Source: Flavobacteriaceae bacterium (GTDB lineage Bacteria > Bacteroidota > Bacteroidia > Flavobacteriales > Weeksellaceae). Taken from it: a DNA stretch of 64,000 nt. The notes below the pieces were generated by a model. It was not told the DNA's origin, did no database searches, and saw only the letters and a list, made by a program, of their open reading frames with translations. Below are positions 24,544 to 33,513 of this stretch, one piece after another (positions within the stretch are counted from its first letter, which is position 1; every line of letters starts with the position of its first letter). The stretch is taken from positions 208,307 through 272,306 of the forward strand of contig PTET01000001.1 in the NCBI GenBank assembly GCA_004359435.1. Direction: 5' to 3'. The translations under genes and the position numbers were made by a program.

Positions 24544-25839
24544 TTAAGAATTCTTCACCGAAATCAAAAAGTAACTTTTCTTACCTTTTCTCAGCAACAG
24601 ATATCTGTGGTTTAACAAATCGTCCGTTCCAATTTGGGACTCCAACCCGATTTTTTCTTGATTCAAAGAAAGGCTGTTTTCTTCCAATGCCCTTTTGATT
24701 TCACTCTTGGATTGGAAAAAAGTAGTTTGAGCCAGAAGCTCCAGTGCATTTGGGTTTTTCTCTAGTTCTTCTTTGGGAATTTCGAAGGTGGGAACGCCTT
24801 CAAAAACAGACAAAAATGTATCTGTGTCTAGGCTTTTGAGGTCTTCTAGGGAAGATTTTCCAAAAAGGATTTCGCTGGCTTTCAGTGCCATTTCCAATTG
24901 GCTTTCCCCATGTACCCAAAGGGTGATTTCTTTTGCCAAGGTTTTTTGAAGTAACCTCTGGTGAGGTGCTTCCCCATGAACCAAAATCAGTTTTTCAATT
25001 TCGTCCAGTGGCAAAAACGTATAGATTTTGATGTATTTTTCAGCATCTGCATCGGTTTGGTTTAGCCAAAATTGGTAGAATTTGTAGGCGGAAGTTCGGT
25101 TCAAATCCAGCCAGATGTTTTCTCCACCTTCACTTTTTCCGAATTTGGTTCCGTCTGCTTTGGTGGTCAGCGGGCAAGTTAAGGCGTGGGCTTCTCCTCC
25201 CAAAATTCTTCGAACCAATTCTGTTCCCGTGGTCATGTTTCCCCACTGGTCAGACCCTCCCATTTGCAGGGTACAACCTAGGGTTTTGTAGAGATGAACA
25301 AAATCGTATCCTTGGAAGAGTTGGTAGGTGAATTCGGTAAAGGACATTCCTGTTTTGGAGTCTTCACCCACTCTTTTCTTTACAGATTCTTTGGCCATCA
25401 TGTAATTTACGGTGATGTGTTTTCCGATGTCTCTGGCAAAATCGATAAAGGAAAAATCTTTCATCCAATCATAATTGTTCACCAGAATGGCGGCATTTTT
25501 TTCACCGCTTTCAAAATCCAAAAATCGCTCCAATTGGGCTTTGATTCCCGATACGTTTTTGGCTAGGGTCTGTTCGTCCAAAAGATTTCTTTCGGCAGAT
25601 TTTCCAGAAGGGTCTCCAATCATCCCTGTGGCTCCACCAATTAAGGCGATGGGTTTGTGTCCGTGTCTTTGCAGATGCACCAAAAGCAAAATGGGCACCA
25701 AACTTCCTACATGGAGGGAATCTGCGGTGGGGTCAAACCCGATATAACCTGTGGTTAAGCTGGAAAGTTGGGATTCTACCCCTGGGGTATGGTTGCTAAG
25801 TAGGCCTCTTTGGGAGAGTTCTTCTAGAAATGGATTCAT
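24544..25839 (-). CDS. tyrS: Tyrosyl-tRNA synthetase
   Basis: TyrRS charges tRNA-Tyr. The 431-residue protein has the class I signature HVGS (HIGH variant) at about residues 42-45 within [11 protein letters not shown], the [14 protein letters not shown] segment, the tyrosine-binding YQLFQGYDF and [11 protein letters not shown], and the KFGKSEGG (KMSKS variant) near residue 234. A C-terminal S4-like RNA-binding domain follows. Length is normal. It is a single gene on the minus strand. Confidence 0.97.
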   Translation of the reverse strand: MNPFLEELSQRGLLSNHTPGVESQLSSLTTGYIGFDPTADSLHVGSLVPILLLVHLQRHGHKPIALIGGATGMIGDPSGKSAERNLLDEQTLAKNVSGIKAQLERFLDFESGEKNAAILVNNYDWMKDFSFIDFARDIGKHITVNYMMAKESVKKRVGEDSKTGMSFTEFTYQLFQGYDFVHLYKTLGCTLQMGGSDQWGNMTTGTELVRRILGGEAHALTCPLTTKADGTKFGKSEGGENIWLDLNRTSAYKFYQFWLNQTDADAEKYIKIYTFLPLDEIEKLILVHGEAPHQRLLQKTLAKEITLWVHGESQLEMALKASEILFGKSSLEDLKSLDTDTFLSVFEGVPTFEIPKEELEKNPNALELLAQTTFFQSKSEIKRALEENSLSLNQEKIGLESQIGTDDLLNHRYLLLRKGKKSYFLISVKNS

Positions 25840-25943
25840 CTTTATGCAATAATTTTAGGCTGAATAATCTTTTGTGATGGATTTTTCTATTCAAAGAGCA
25901 AAGATAGTTTTTCTCGCTGTTTTTTTTGGCTACCTTCGGCATT

Positions 25944-26579
25944 ATGTTGCATCAGAAAACCTATGTTGTTCCCAAAATTGAAACAGAAGAAAATCTGCAA
26001 AGACTTGTTCTGCCAATTGACCAACTAAATTGGCCTCAGTTTGATTATAAGCCCAATGCCAAAGTAAGCCTTTGGTATTCTACTTTGTCTTTGTGTTTGT
26101 TTTTTGAAGTAGAGGAAAATCATCTATTAACTACAACCCAAGAAATCTCAGCCTCGGTGTGTCAGGACAGTTGTGTGGAGTTTTTTATGTCTTTGGATAG
26201 AGGAAAATCGTACTATAACTTTGAGTTTAATGCCACAGGAACCCTTTATATGGCCTATAGACAAAGCCAAAACCGCAAGCAAAAATGCCTTTTTTTAGTA
26301 GAAGAAATTCTTGAAGTAAAAACAGCGCCCAGTTTGCTCAAATACAGTTTAGTAAACCAAAAGGGGAAAAATATTCCTTGGTCTTTGCAGGTGGAAATTC
26401 CCTTTTCTTTTTTTGGAGGGATAGAAAAGTTCAGCCAAGGTTTTTCGGCTAATTTTTACAAATGTGCAGATAAGGCAGACCAGCGGCATTATCTAACGAG
26501 TTTTCCAATCGATGGTGCCTGTCCAGATTTTCATCGTCCCGACTGTTTTGCCTCTTTTACACTTGAAATGACCCAGTAA
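25944..26579 (+). CDS. CBM9-like carbohydrate-binding-fold protein
   Basis: The 211-residue protein (ATG at 25944; a TTG at 25926 would add six residues but lies before a TACCTTCG promoter-like box at 25930-25937) has the beta-sandwich pattern of CBM9-like proteins of Bacteroidota: FFEVEENHLLTT, QDSCVEFFMSLD, YNFEFNATGTLYMAYR, and WSLQVEIPFSFFG. There is no signal peptide, so it is probably cytoplasmic or exported in a non-standard way. No ligand is known. The MscS gene follows 30 bases later with its own promoter. Confidence 0.75.
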   Translation: MLHQKTYVVPKIETEENLQRLVLPIDQLNWPQFDYKPNAKVSLWYSTLSLCLFFEVEENHLLTTTQEISASVCQDSCVEFFMSLDRGKSYYNFEFNATGTLYMAYRQSQNRKQKCLFLVEEILEVKTAPSLLKYSLVNQKGKNIPWSLQVEIPFSFFGGIEKFSQGFSANFYKCADKADQRHYLTSFPIDGACPDFHRPDCFASFTLEMTQ

Positions 26580-26593
26580 TTTTAATACCTTTG
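26563..26593 (+). promoter_or_regulatory. Promoter of the MscS-family gene
   Basis: TTG at 26563-26565, 20 bases, and an exact TACCTTTG at 26586-26593. The -33 element lies inside the last codons of the CBM9-like gene and the start codon is 16 bases after the -7 element. Confidence 0.65.
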
Positions 26594-26609
26594 AAGAAGA
26601 TCTAACGGT

Positions 26610-27788
26610 ATGATATTCAAAAATTCTTTTGTAGACTCAATCTCAGCTTATCTGTCTATGTATTTAGACGGAAGCTTACTGAAGTTTGTTGAGGCCATAG
26701 TCTTAACCTTAATTTTGTGTCTACTTTTCTTTGCGATAAATTTTATCATAAAGCTCTTTTTAATGCCCATTATCAAAAGAATCGTGGCTTCTACCAAATT
26801 TTCTTGGGACAATATTTTGTACCAAAACGGTGTGTTTGTTTCCATTATCAGCATTCTTTCGGTAAGTGTCATCAGTAGAGCAACTCCTTATCTCTTTTAC
26901 AAAAGCACTTTTCTTTCTCAGCATATAGGCAAAGGTTTATCCATTGTAACTTTTGTTTTGCTGATTAACTTTTTTTACCGACTCATGGATTCTTTGCAAG
27001 AGATTTCTACCGACCAGAACAATTACCAAACCATTGCGGTAAGAACTTTTACCCAAATGATAAAAATTGTTCTTGCCATTCTAGGGTTTTTCCTTGTTTC
27101 ATCGGTGCTTTTTGATTTCAATTTGCAGACCATCTTGGCCAGTTTGGGAGCCTTTACCGCCATGGTGCTTTTGGTTTTTAAGGATGTAATTTTAGGCTTT
27201 GTTTCGGGGATACAAATCGCTTCTTCTAAGTTGGTAAAGGTGGGAGATTGGATAGAGCTTCCAAAACAGGGTATCGAAGGCACGGTACAAGAAATCAATC
27301 TGGTTTCGGCCAAGATTCTAAATTTCGATAAAACCATCACTTCTGTCCCTACTTATGATCTTATCTCAACCCCGGTAACCAATTACCAGGCCATGAAAGA
27401 CATCAACCGAAGAAGAATCAAAAAGGCACTTTATTTCAACATTAAATCTTTTTATTTTTTAGATCCGGAGTCTCGTGAATTTTTGTCGAAAAAACCACTT
27501 CTTCAAGGGTATTTAGAGCATAAAAAACAGGCCGAACTCACCAACATAGGGGTATTTAGAAAGTATGTAGAACTCTATTTAAAAAGCAACAAACATATAG
27601 ATCAAAACGAGGTAATTATGGTTCGTCAGCTCAATGTTGGACCCCATGGATTGCCTCTTGAAATATATTGTTTTACCCAAACCTCCGATTGGCTGGTCTA
27701 TGAGCAAATTCAATCTGATATTTTCGATCATATTTTAACCCTTTCCAAAGATTTTAAATTAGAACCCATACAGAACATCAGTCAATAA
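26610..27788 (+). CDS. Mechanosensitive ion channel, MscS family (YbdG-like)
   Basis: The 392-residue protein has about five membrane helices: four in the first 180 residues, then the pore-lining helix ILASLGAFTAMVLLVFKDVILGFVSG, which opens into the MscS beta domain with VGDWIELPKQGIEGTVQEINL. The extended C-terminal part with two further cytoplasmic segments resembles the YbdG/MscM group. It protects against osmotic downshock. It has a separate promoter and is followed by mvaD. Confidence 0.92.
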   Translation: MIFKNSFVDSISAYLSMYLDGSLLKFVEAIVLTLILCLLFFAINFIIKLFLMPIIKRIVASTKFSWDNILYQNGVFVSIISILSVSVISRATPYLFYKSTFLSQHIGKGLSIVTFVLLINFFYRLMDSLQEISTDQNNYQTIAVRTFTQMIKIVLAILGFFLVSSVLFDFNLQTILASLGAFTAMVLLVFKDVILGFVSGIQIASSKLVKVGDWIELPKQGIEGTVQEINLVSAKILNFDKTITSVPTYDLISTPVTNYQAMKDINRRRIKKALYFNIKSFYFLDPESREFLSKKPLLQGYLEHKKQAELTNIGVFRKYVELYLKSNKHIDQNEVIMVRQLNVGPHGLPLEIYCFTQTSDWLVYEQIQSDIFDHILTLSKDFKLEPIQNISQ

Positions 27789-27889
27789 AACAAAGGACTT
27801 TAGGCCAATTTCTTTTGAAACAGAGCCCAAATGTTATATCTTTATTGCTTGGAACAACAAACCCAAAACCTCAATTATAACCCCAAAAG

Positions 27890-28972
27890 ATGGAAGAAAT
27901 CTCTACAATAAGGTCGGCAGAATTTTTGCCAGATTTAGCAGAATATACCCTCATCCAAAGCGCCAAGGTAAGCCAAGAGGCTCCCTCTAACATAGCCCTT
28001 GTAAAATATTGGGGAAAAAAGGAAATTCAAATTCCAACCAATTCTTCCTTGAGTTTTACCTTAACCAAGGCCAAAACCAAGACTGAGGTTGGTATTGAAA
28101 AAAAATCGGGCGAAGGATTCGAAGTGGTGGTGTATTTTGAAGGGAATCAAAACGAAAAATTCAAAGAGAAAATTTTAAAGTTCTTTGAGAGAATTCATCC
28201 TTTTGTTCCGTTTTTGCAGTCTTATCGATTTGAAATTCATACAGAAAACACTTTCCCCCACAGCAGTGGAATTGCTTCATCGGCCTCTGGATTTGCCGCT
28301 TTGGCACTTTGCTTGGTGGAGATAGAAATACTTTTGGGTGCCGATTTTTCGCCTCAAAAAAAGCAGCTCAAGAGTTCATTTTTGGCCAGATTGGGTTCGG
28401 GTTCGGCCTGTAGATCTGTCTACAAAGGGTTGGTGTATTGGGGTGAAAATCCCAACATCAAAGGGTCTAACAAACGTTTTGCCATAGAAGCTCCTTTTGA
28501 GGTTGCTCCTGTTTTTAAAACTTTTAGAGACACCATTTTGCTCATTGAAGAAGGCCAAAAGAAAGTTTCTTCAACAGCAGGACATGCGCTTATGGAAAAT
28601 CATCCTTACAGAGACAGAAGGTTCGAACTGGCAGAAGAAAACATCTTGAAGTTTCAAGAAATATTTAAAAATGGTGATTTAAAGGCCTTTGTTGCTCTTG
28701 TCGAACAAGAAGCCTTGGGGCTTCATTCTCTAATGATGACTTCTTCTCCGCCCTATTTGCTGATGTCAACCAATACACTGGTTGCCATTAACCTGATTTG
28801 GGAATACAGAAGACAAACCGATCTTCCCCTATGTTTTACCTTAGACGCTGGGGCCAATTTGCATCTTTTGTATCCTGAAAGCTGCCAAGAAGAAGTAGGT
28901 GAATTTGTCAAAGAAATGTTGGCGCCTTTATGTTCAGATAAAAAATACATAGAGGACACCATTTGCTGGTAA
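27890..28972 (+). CDS. mvaD: Diphosphomevalonate decarboxylase
   Basis: MvaD converts mevalonate 5-diphosphate to isopentenyl diphosphate with ATP. The 360-residue GHMP-kinase-fold protein shows APSNIALVKYWGK near residue 35, the ATP-binding HSSGIASSASGFAALA near residue 125, LARLGSGSACRS near 165, and the late FTLDAGANLHLLYP. Flavobacteria make isoprenoids by the mevalonate route, so this fits. The first about 28 residues precede the usual family start, so an internal start is possible, but no better ATG is present before the conserved region. pth follows. Confidence 0.95.
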   Translation: MEEISTIRSAEFLPDLAEYTLIQSAKVSQEAPSNIALVKYWGKKEIQIPTNSSLSFTLTKAKTKTEVGIEKKSGEGFEVVVYFEGNQNEKFKEKILKFFERIHPFVPFLQSYRFEIHTENTFPHSSGIASSASGFAALALCLVEIEILLGADFSPQKKQLKSSFLARLGSGSACRSVYKGLVYWGENPNIKGSNKRFAIEAPFEVAPVFKTFRDTILLIEEGQKKVSSTAGHALMENHPYRDRRFELAEENILKFQEIFKNGDLKAFVALVEQEALGLHSLMMTSSPPYLLMSTNTLVAINLIWEYRRQTDLPLCFTLDAGANLHLLYPESCQEEVGEFVKEMLAPLCSDKKYIEDTICW

Positions 28973-29057
28973 ATCAAAAGATGAGGGTTTGATTTTTACC
29001 GGATTTCTTCAAAAATTTTTCAAAGCCAAACCAGATTTTTGGCAAAACGATTCCCCG

Positions 29058-29627
29058 ATGAACAAATATTTAATTGTAGGGCTCGGAAACATTGGGCCAG
29101 AGTACGTGTATACCCGTCACAATATAGGTTTTTTGATTGCCGATGAGCTAGCCTCAAGCCAAGGACTTACTTTTTCGCCCACTTCTTTTGGTGTTAAAAT
29201 TCAGTTCAAGTATAAAGGAAGAAGCGTGATGGTTCTAAAGCCTGATACCTACATGAACCTATCTGGAAAAGCCATCAAATACCATTTGGGCAAAGAAAAT
29301 ATTCCTTTGGAAAACTTGCTTGTGATCACAGACGATTTGAACCTTGAATTTGGAACTTTTCGCTTAAAAGCAAAGGGTTCGGATGGAGGCCACAATGGTC
29401 TTAAAAGCGTTCAATCTCTTCTAAATACTACCCTTTATCCTCGTTTTAGATTTGGGGTGGGAGATTCTTTCCAAAAAGGAAAACAGGTAGATTATGTGCT
29501 TGGAAAGTGGACCGAGCAAGAAATGCAAACCCTCGCTGATCGAATTGAAAAAGCCAAAGACGCAGCGCTTAGTTTTGTCTTTGCAGGCCTTTCCAATACC
29601 ATGAATCAGTTTAACGGGAAAGAGTAA
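29058..29627 (+). CDS. pth: Peptidyl-tRNA hydrolase
   Basis: Pth releases peptides from stalled peptidyl-tRNA. I use the ATG at 29058; an earlier in-frame start at 28989 would add 23 residues not seen in the family. The 189-residue protein has the catalytic His21 in YTRHNIGF, the KPDTYMNLSG loop with the Asn, and TDDLNLEFG with the catalytic Asp. The KGSDGGHNGLKS segment is also present. Length is normal. It is probably transcribed with mvaD. Confidence 0.96.
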   Translation: MNKYLIVGLGNIGPEYVYTRHNIGFLIADELASSQGLTFSPTSFGVKIQFKYKGRSVMVLKPDTYMNLSGKAIKYHLGKENIPLENLLVITDDLNLEFGTFRLKAKGSDGGHNGLKSVQSLLNTTLYPRFRFGVGDSFQKGKQVDYVLGKWTEQEMQTLADRIEKAKDAALSFVFAGLSNTMNQFNGKE

Positions 29628-29637
29628 ACTCTATATT

Positions 29638-30411
29638 TTAAGTGAAATTTGGCTTTCTTTTTTCCACAAAGGCCAAGGTACCTTCTTTAAAATCATGGGT
29701 ATCAAATAAAGAGGCAAATCCTTCAATTTCCTTTTTGAATCCTTTTTCAGGTTGATTGCAAAGGTTGATGGCCTCAATGGCTTTGGCAATTGCCGTAGAA
29801 GAATTTCCGATGATTTTTTCTGCCATTTTTTTAGCGGTTTCCAAAAGCAAATCTCCCGAAACCACCTGATTTACCAGCCCCATTTCATAGGCTCTTTGTG
29901 CCGAATAAAACTCTGCGGTAAATATGGCTTGCATGGCTCTACCTTTTCCGATGATATTTGCCAGTCTTTGGGTTCCGCCGTATCCAGGAATAAGACCTAA
30001 AGTAACCTCTGGAAGACCCATTTTTGCATTTTCCGAGGCGAGGCGAATGTGGCAAGCAAGGGCCAATTCTAAACCACCGCCAAGGGCAAAGCCACCAATG
30101 GCCGCAATGACAGGTTTGGGTGAGTTTTCAATCTTGTCAAAAACGTTTTTGTGTCCTGTTTCGCCTAAAATTCTGGCTTTTTCTATGTCTAAATCTAAAA
30201 ATTCTTTGATGTCTGCCCCAGCAACAAAGGCTTTGTCTCCAGCTCCAGTGATGACAATTACTTTTACTTTTGAGTCGCCAATAAGCATATCTAATCCATG
30301 GCTAAGTTCTTGCATGGTTAGGCTGTTTAAGGCATTTAATGCACTTGGTCTGTTGATGGTTAAAACCGCAAGTTGGTTTTCAATTTCGATGTTTAGATTT
30401 TCAAAGCTCAT
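29638..30411 (-). CDS. Enoyl-CoA hydratase/isomerase family protein
   Basis: The 257-residue crotonase-fold protein carries the oxyanion-hole segments AFVAGADIKEFLDL near residue 61 and IGGFALGGGLELALACH near residue 105, followed by GLPEVTLGLIPGYGGTQRL with the catalytic Glu. It hydrates 2-enoyl-CoA or acts on a related acyl-CoA substrate in fatty-acid or amino-acid breakdown. No beta-oxidation partner lies beside it, so the exact substrate is open. It converges with pth with 10 bases between stops. Confidence 0.93.
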   Translation of the reverse strand: MSFENLNIEIENQLAVLTINRPSALNALNSLTMQELSHGLDMLIGDSKVKVIVITGAGDKAFVAGADIKEFLDLDIEKARILGETGHKNVFDKIENSPKPVIAAIGGFALGGGLELALACHIRLASENAKMGLPEVTLGLIPGYGGTQRLANIIGKGRAMQAIFTAEFYSAQRAYEMGLVNQVVSGDLLLETAKKMAEKIIGNSSTAIAKAIEAINLCNQPEKGFKKEIEGFASLFDTHDFKEGTLAFVEKRKPNFT

Positions 30412-30555
30412 TTTAAGGGATAAGATTTAGATAAATTTTAAAGCTTGAAAATAGCAAATATTTCTTAGATAAAAGACATAAAGAAGGTTTGTATTTTATT
30501 GAATGCAAGTGTCTAAAAATGTATATCTTTAAATAAACCCATTTAACTTTTTTAG

Positions 30556-31119
30556 ATGAGCAAAAATTTAATTTATTTATTTTTGATACTGGTTTCATGT
30601 AATTCTAAACCTACAGAAAAGCACGACGCGATTTCATCTTCACAATCTCAAAACATTGAAGTTGAAAAACCATATATTGAAGACTCAGGTTTCATTGACT
30701 TGGATAAATTGTTTATTAACGACAATTTAAAATATACAGACAAAAACCTTTCTGAATCGAAAATATTTGATAATATCGGAATGCCTGATTCTATAAAAAT
30801 TGACACTGTAAATTATAATATAAAGACTTTCTATTATGGCAAAAGTTATCTTGAATTTTTAGATCATCGAATTGTTGGTTTTCATTTTGTAGATAAAAAC
30901 CTTAGGTTCACAGATTATTTTTGGGTTGGAATGCCAATTAAACAATTAAAGGCAAAATATCCACAACTTTATAGTAGTAGGGAGGATGATGGTTTTCACG
31001 TTGTCAAAACTGGATGGGATGTGTTGTATGTAATCGATAAAGATTGGAGTCAAAGAATATTGGTGTTTTTTGACCATGAAAAGGTTAGGGAAATATCCGT
31101 TTCATTTTATGAAGACTAA
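30556..31119 (+). CDS. Hypothetical lipoprotein
   Basis: The 187-residue protein starts with a short lipoprotein signal (LIYLFLILVSC, Cys at about residue 15) and NSKPTEK. The mature part has alternating strands and acidic helices and resembles small solute-exposed lipoproteins, but I recognise no family. The segment YFWVGMPIKQLKAKYPQLY suggests an SmpA/BLUF-unrelated two-strand repeat; this is only an impression. It is followed by hairpin element C and then the penicillin-acylase pair. Confidence 0.7.
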   Translation: MSKNLIYLFLILVSCNSKPTEKHDAISSSQSQNIEVEKPYIEDSGFIDLDKLFINDNLKYTDKNLSESKIFDNIGMPDSIKIDTVNYNIKTFYYGKSYLEFLDHRIVGFHFVDKNLRFTDYFWVGMPIKQLKAKYPQLYSSREDDGFHVVKTGWDVLYVIDKDWSQRILVFFDHEKVREISVSFYED

Positions 31120-31171
31120 GGCAATATAACTTCTTTCTATAACTAGATTCAAATCAGAAAAAACAATCTCC

Positions 31172-31240
31172 AGCCATCCTAAATTTTCACAAGTGAAAAT
31201 TTAGGATGGCTATGTCTCCTGGGCTAGCCCTAAAGGTTAT
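31172..31240 (+). repeat. Two-hairpin intergenic element, copy C
   Basis: A perfect 19-bp stem (31172-31190 with 31193-31211) around an AA loop, then the small self-complementary GGGCTAGCCC and TAAAG. The inner core ATTTTCAC/GTGAAAAT is shared with copies A and B, while the outer stem has changed in paired fashion. It lies between the lipoprotein gene and penicillin-acylase gene 1. Confidence 0.8.
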
Positions 31241-31289
31241 TCTTTCTGAAATTTAACAGACTGCAAAAGCAGACAAATTCCTCTTTTTC

Positions 31290-31297
31290 TATATTTG
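31290..31297 (+). promoter_or_regulatory. -7 element TATATTTG of penicillin-acylase gene 1
   Basis: An exact TAnnTTTG, 15 bases before the ATG at 31313. The surrounding bases, including GCAGACAAATT upstream, recur before gene 2 (about 33440-33470, with TATATTTA), so promoter and gene were duplicated together. Confidence 0.55.
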
Positions 31298-31312
31298 CCA
31301 AAACCAAGTACC

Positions 31313-33403
31313 ATGAAAAAACGCAAAGCCTTGAAAACCCTAGGGATATTTTTGTTATCCCTACAATTGGTTTTTTCCCAAGAAATTGACCCATCCAAAA
31401 TAGACATTGTTCGCGACGCTTATGGGGTTCCAGATATTTTTGCCAAGACCAACAGAGAGGCAGCTTATGGAGTAGCATGGGCACAATGTGAGGACAACTT
31501 CAAAACCTTACAAGATTTGATGATTACCGTCTCTGGGATTCACTCCAAATATGACAACAAAGGAATCATTTTTGACCTCACCTACCAGATGTATGACTTT
31601 GAAGGTCTGATTCAGAGTCAATATTCCAAGGACATCACCCCAGAATTGGAATCGATTTTGGAAGCCTACTGCCTTGCCATAAACCAATACGCCAAAACCC
31701 ACCCAGAAAAAGTGGTTTACAAAGAGCTTTTTCCTTTGAGTCCAAAGCAAATTCTCAAGGTATATTCCATGGCTCTTTTCGCCCCAACGGCTTTTCCATC
31801 TATCGCCAAAGTCTTCAAGAACAAAACTTTGGATACGCGCAAAATCCTCGTTGATGCTACCCAAAAGGGTTCCAATGCTTTTGCCCTAAGCAGTCCCAAA
31901 ACCGCCGATGGCAAAACCTATCTCATCGGGAATCCGCATCAGCCCATTGGAGGGCCGTATGAGTTTTGGGAAGTGGGCGTGCACACAGAGGAAGGTCTGG
32001 ACATCCATGGAGTTACATTTTCGGGAGGTGGGGTTTTCCCAACCATTGGTACCACCCCCAATTTGGGTTGGACCCACACGGTGAATTACCTCAACAATGT
32101 GGATACCTACAAACTGGAAATGCATCCCACAAAGAAAAACACCTACAAGTATGATGAAAAGTGGATAGAACTGGAGGAAAAAACAGCTCGAATTACTTTG
32201 CATTTAGGGGGAATGAAAATTCCATTGAAGAAAAAATATTATCTCAGCCAATATGGTCCAACCCTCAAAAACAAAACGGGATACTATAGTGTAAAATCTA
32301 GTGTTTTAAGCAACCTAAGGCATTTTGAACAGTGGTATGAAATGGCCAAATCTACCAATTTGGAACAGTTTACAAAAGCTTTGGAAATCCAAGGAATCGG
32401 TTTTTTTACCGTTACCTATGCAGACAAAGAGGACAACATCTTTTTGCTCAACAATGCCCTGATTCCCATTCGGGACGAAAGTTTTGATTATACCGAGGTT
32501 TTGGTTGGAAATACCTCCAAGAACAATTGGAATGCAAAGCAAGTTCACCCCATACAAGCTCTGCCATGGACAAAAAATCCTGTTTCTGGATATGTTTACA
32601 ACACCAACAATTCACCTCTTTCAGCTTCCTCAACAGGGGACAATCCAAAATACGAGGACTTTCCCAAGAGCTTTCGAATCCACAAACCAGACAATAGCAG
32701 ATCGAGGGTTCTGTATTCTCTCTTAGAAAATTCACCCAAAATTTCTTTTGAAAAGGCAAAGGAAATTCGGGACAATGTGTATGTGGACAAAAACCATCTG
32801 TCTGAATGGAATTGCATGAACTGCGATGTGATTCCCAAACTTCTTGCCGAAACTCCAGAGCTGGCTCCCGCCAAAGCGGTGTATGACAAATGGAACGGAG
32901 AGTTTTCCATAGACAACAAACAGGCTCCCTTGGCTGCTTTTGCTGCGATGAAAATCACAGATTATGTTTATGCTGAATATGCCAATCCAGACAGAGACAT
33001 TCCCGAGGAGGTTTTGGTCCAAATTTTGTTGGATTCGCAAAAATTTCTACTGAAACATTATGGAACTTTGGAATTCCCTTTGGGTGATTTACAGAAAGTC
33101 AGCCGTTTTGGAGAGGAAAGACCCATGTATGGATGTCCTTTCACCCTTGCCAATTCTAAGTTTGAACTTCAAAAAGACCATACTTTGAAACTCATCTACG
33201 GAGATACCTACATCTTCTATGCGAAATACGGAAAACAAGGTTTGGAAGAGCTCAGAACCATCAACACCGTAGGAAATAGTTTGGAAGAGGGAAATCCACG
33301 TTCCACCAACCAAATGGATTTGTACGTCAACAAACAAACCAAAAACATAGAACTGGACAAAGAAAAAATTCGGGTTAATGGAACTTTGAGCCATCCCCAA
33401 TAA
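31313..33403 (+). CDS. Penicillin acylase family N-terminal-nucleophile hydrolase (paralogue 1)
   Basis: The 696-residue protein has a signal peptide (LKTLGIFLLSLQLVFSQ) and the penicillin-amidase/AHL-acylase layout: an alpha-chain start VRDAYGVPDIFAKTNREAAYG, then Ser187 in KGSNAFAL, which should become the N-terminal nucleophile after self-cleavage. Downstream GNPHQP, LDIHGVTFSGGGVFPTIG and LGWTHTVN match the beta chain. It should hydrolyse an amide of a small acyl compound in the periplasm or outside; the substrate is not predictable. I use the ATG at 31313; an earlier TTG at 31295 lies in the -7 box. A close paralogue follows. Confidence 0.92.
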   Translation: MKKRKALKTLGIFLLSLQLVFSQEIDPSKIDIVRDAYGVPDIFAKTNREAAYGVAWAQCEDNFKTLQDLMITVSGIHSKYDNKGIIFDLTYQMYDFEGLIQSQYSKDITPELESILEAYCLAINQYAKTHPEKVVYKELFPLSPKQILKVYSMALFAPTAFPSIAKVFKNKTLDTRKILVDATQKGSNAFALSSPKTADGKTYLIGNPHQPIGGPYEFWEVGVHTEEGLDIHGVTFSGGGVFPTIGTTPNLGWTHTVNYLNNVDTYKLEMHPTKKNTYKYDEKWIELEEKTARITLHLGGMKIPLKKKYYLSQYGPTLKNKTGYYSVKSSVLSNLRHFEQWYEMAKSTNLEQFTKALEIQGIGFFTVTYADKEDNIFLLNNALIPIRDESFDYTEVLVGNTSKNNWNAKQVHPIQALPWTKNPVSGYVYNTNNSPLSASSTGDNPKYEDFPKSFRIHKPDNSRSRVLYSLLENSPKISFEKAKEIRDNVYVDKNHLSEWNCMNCDVIPKLLAETPELAPAKAVYDKWNGEFSIDNKQAPLAAFAAMKITDYVYAEYANPDRDIPEEVLVQILLDSQKFLLKHYGTLEFPLGDLQKVSRFGEERPMYGCPFTLANSKFELQKDHTLKLIYGDTYIFYAKYGKQGLEELRTINTVGNSLEEGNPRSTNQMDLYVNKQTKNIELDKEKIRVNGTLSHPQ

Positions 33404-33513
33404 TTCTCTTTCAAACTGAAAATATAACACACTATAAGTGCAGACAAATTAATCTGCATTTTTTATATTTACAAAAACTAACCTTCAAACCGTTGAACCA
33501 AAACCCACTAAAA

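Noticed and set aside
28989-29057. Longer N-terminus for Pth
   Set aside because: The extra 23 residues have no counterpart in the family; the ATG at 29058 opens exactly at the conserved start.
31172-31211. CRISPR repeat
   Set aside because: The palindromes are 20 kb or so apart, single, and not interspersed with spacers.
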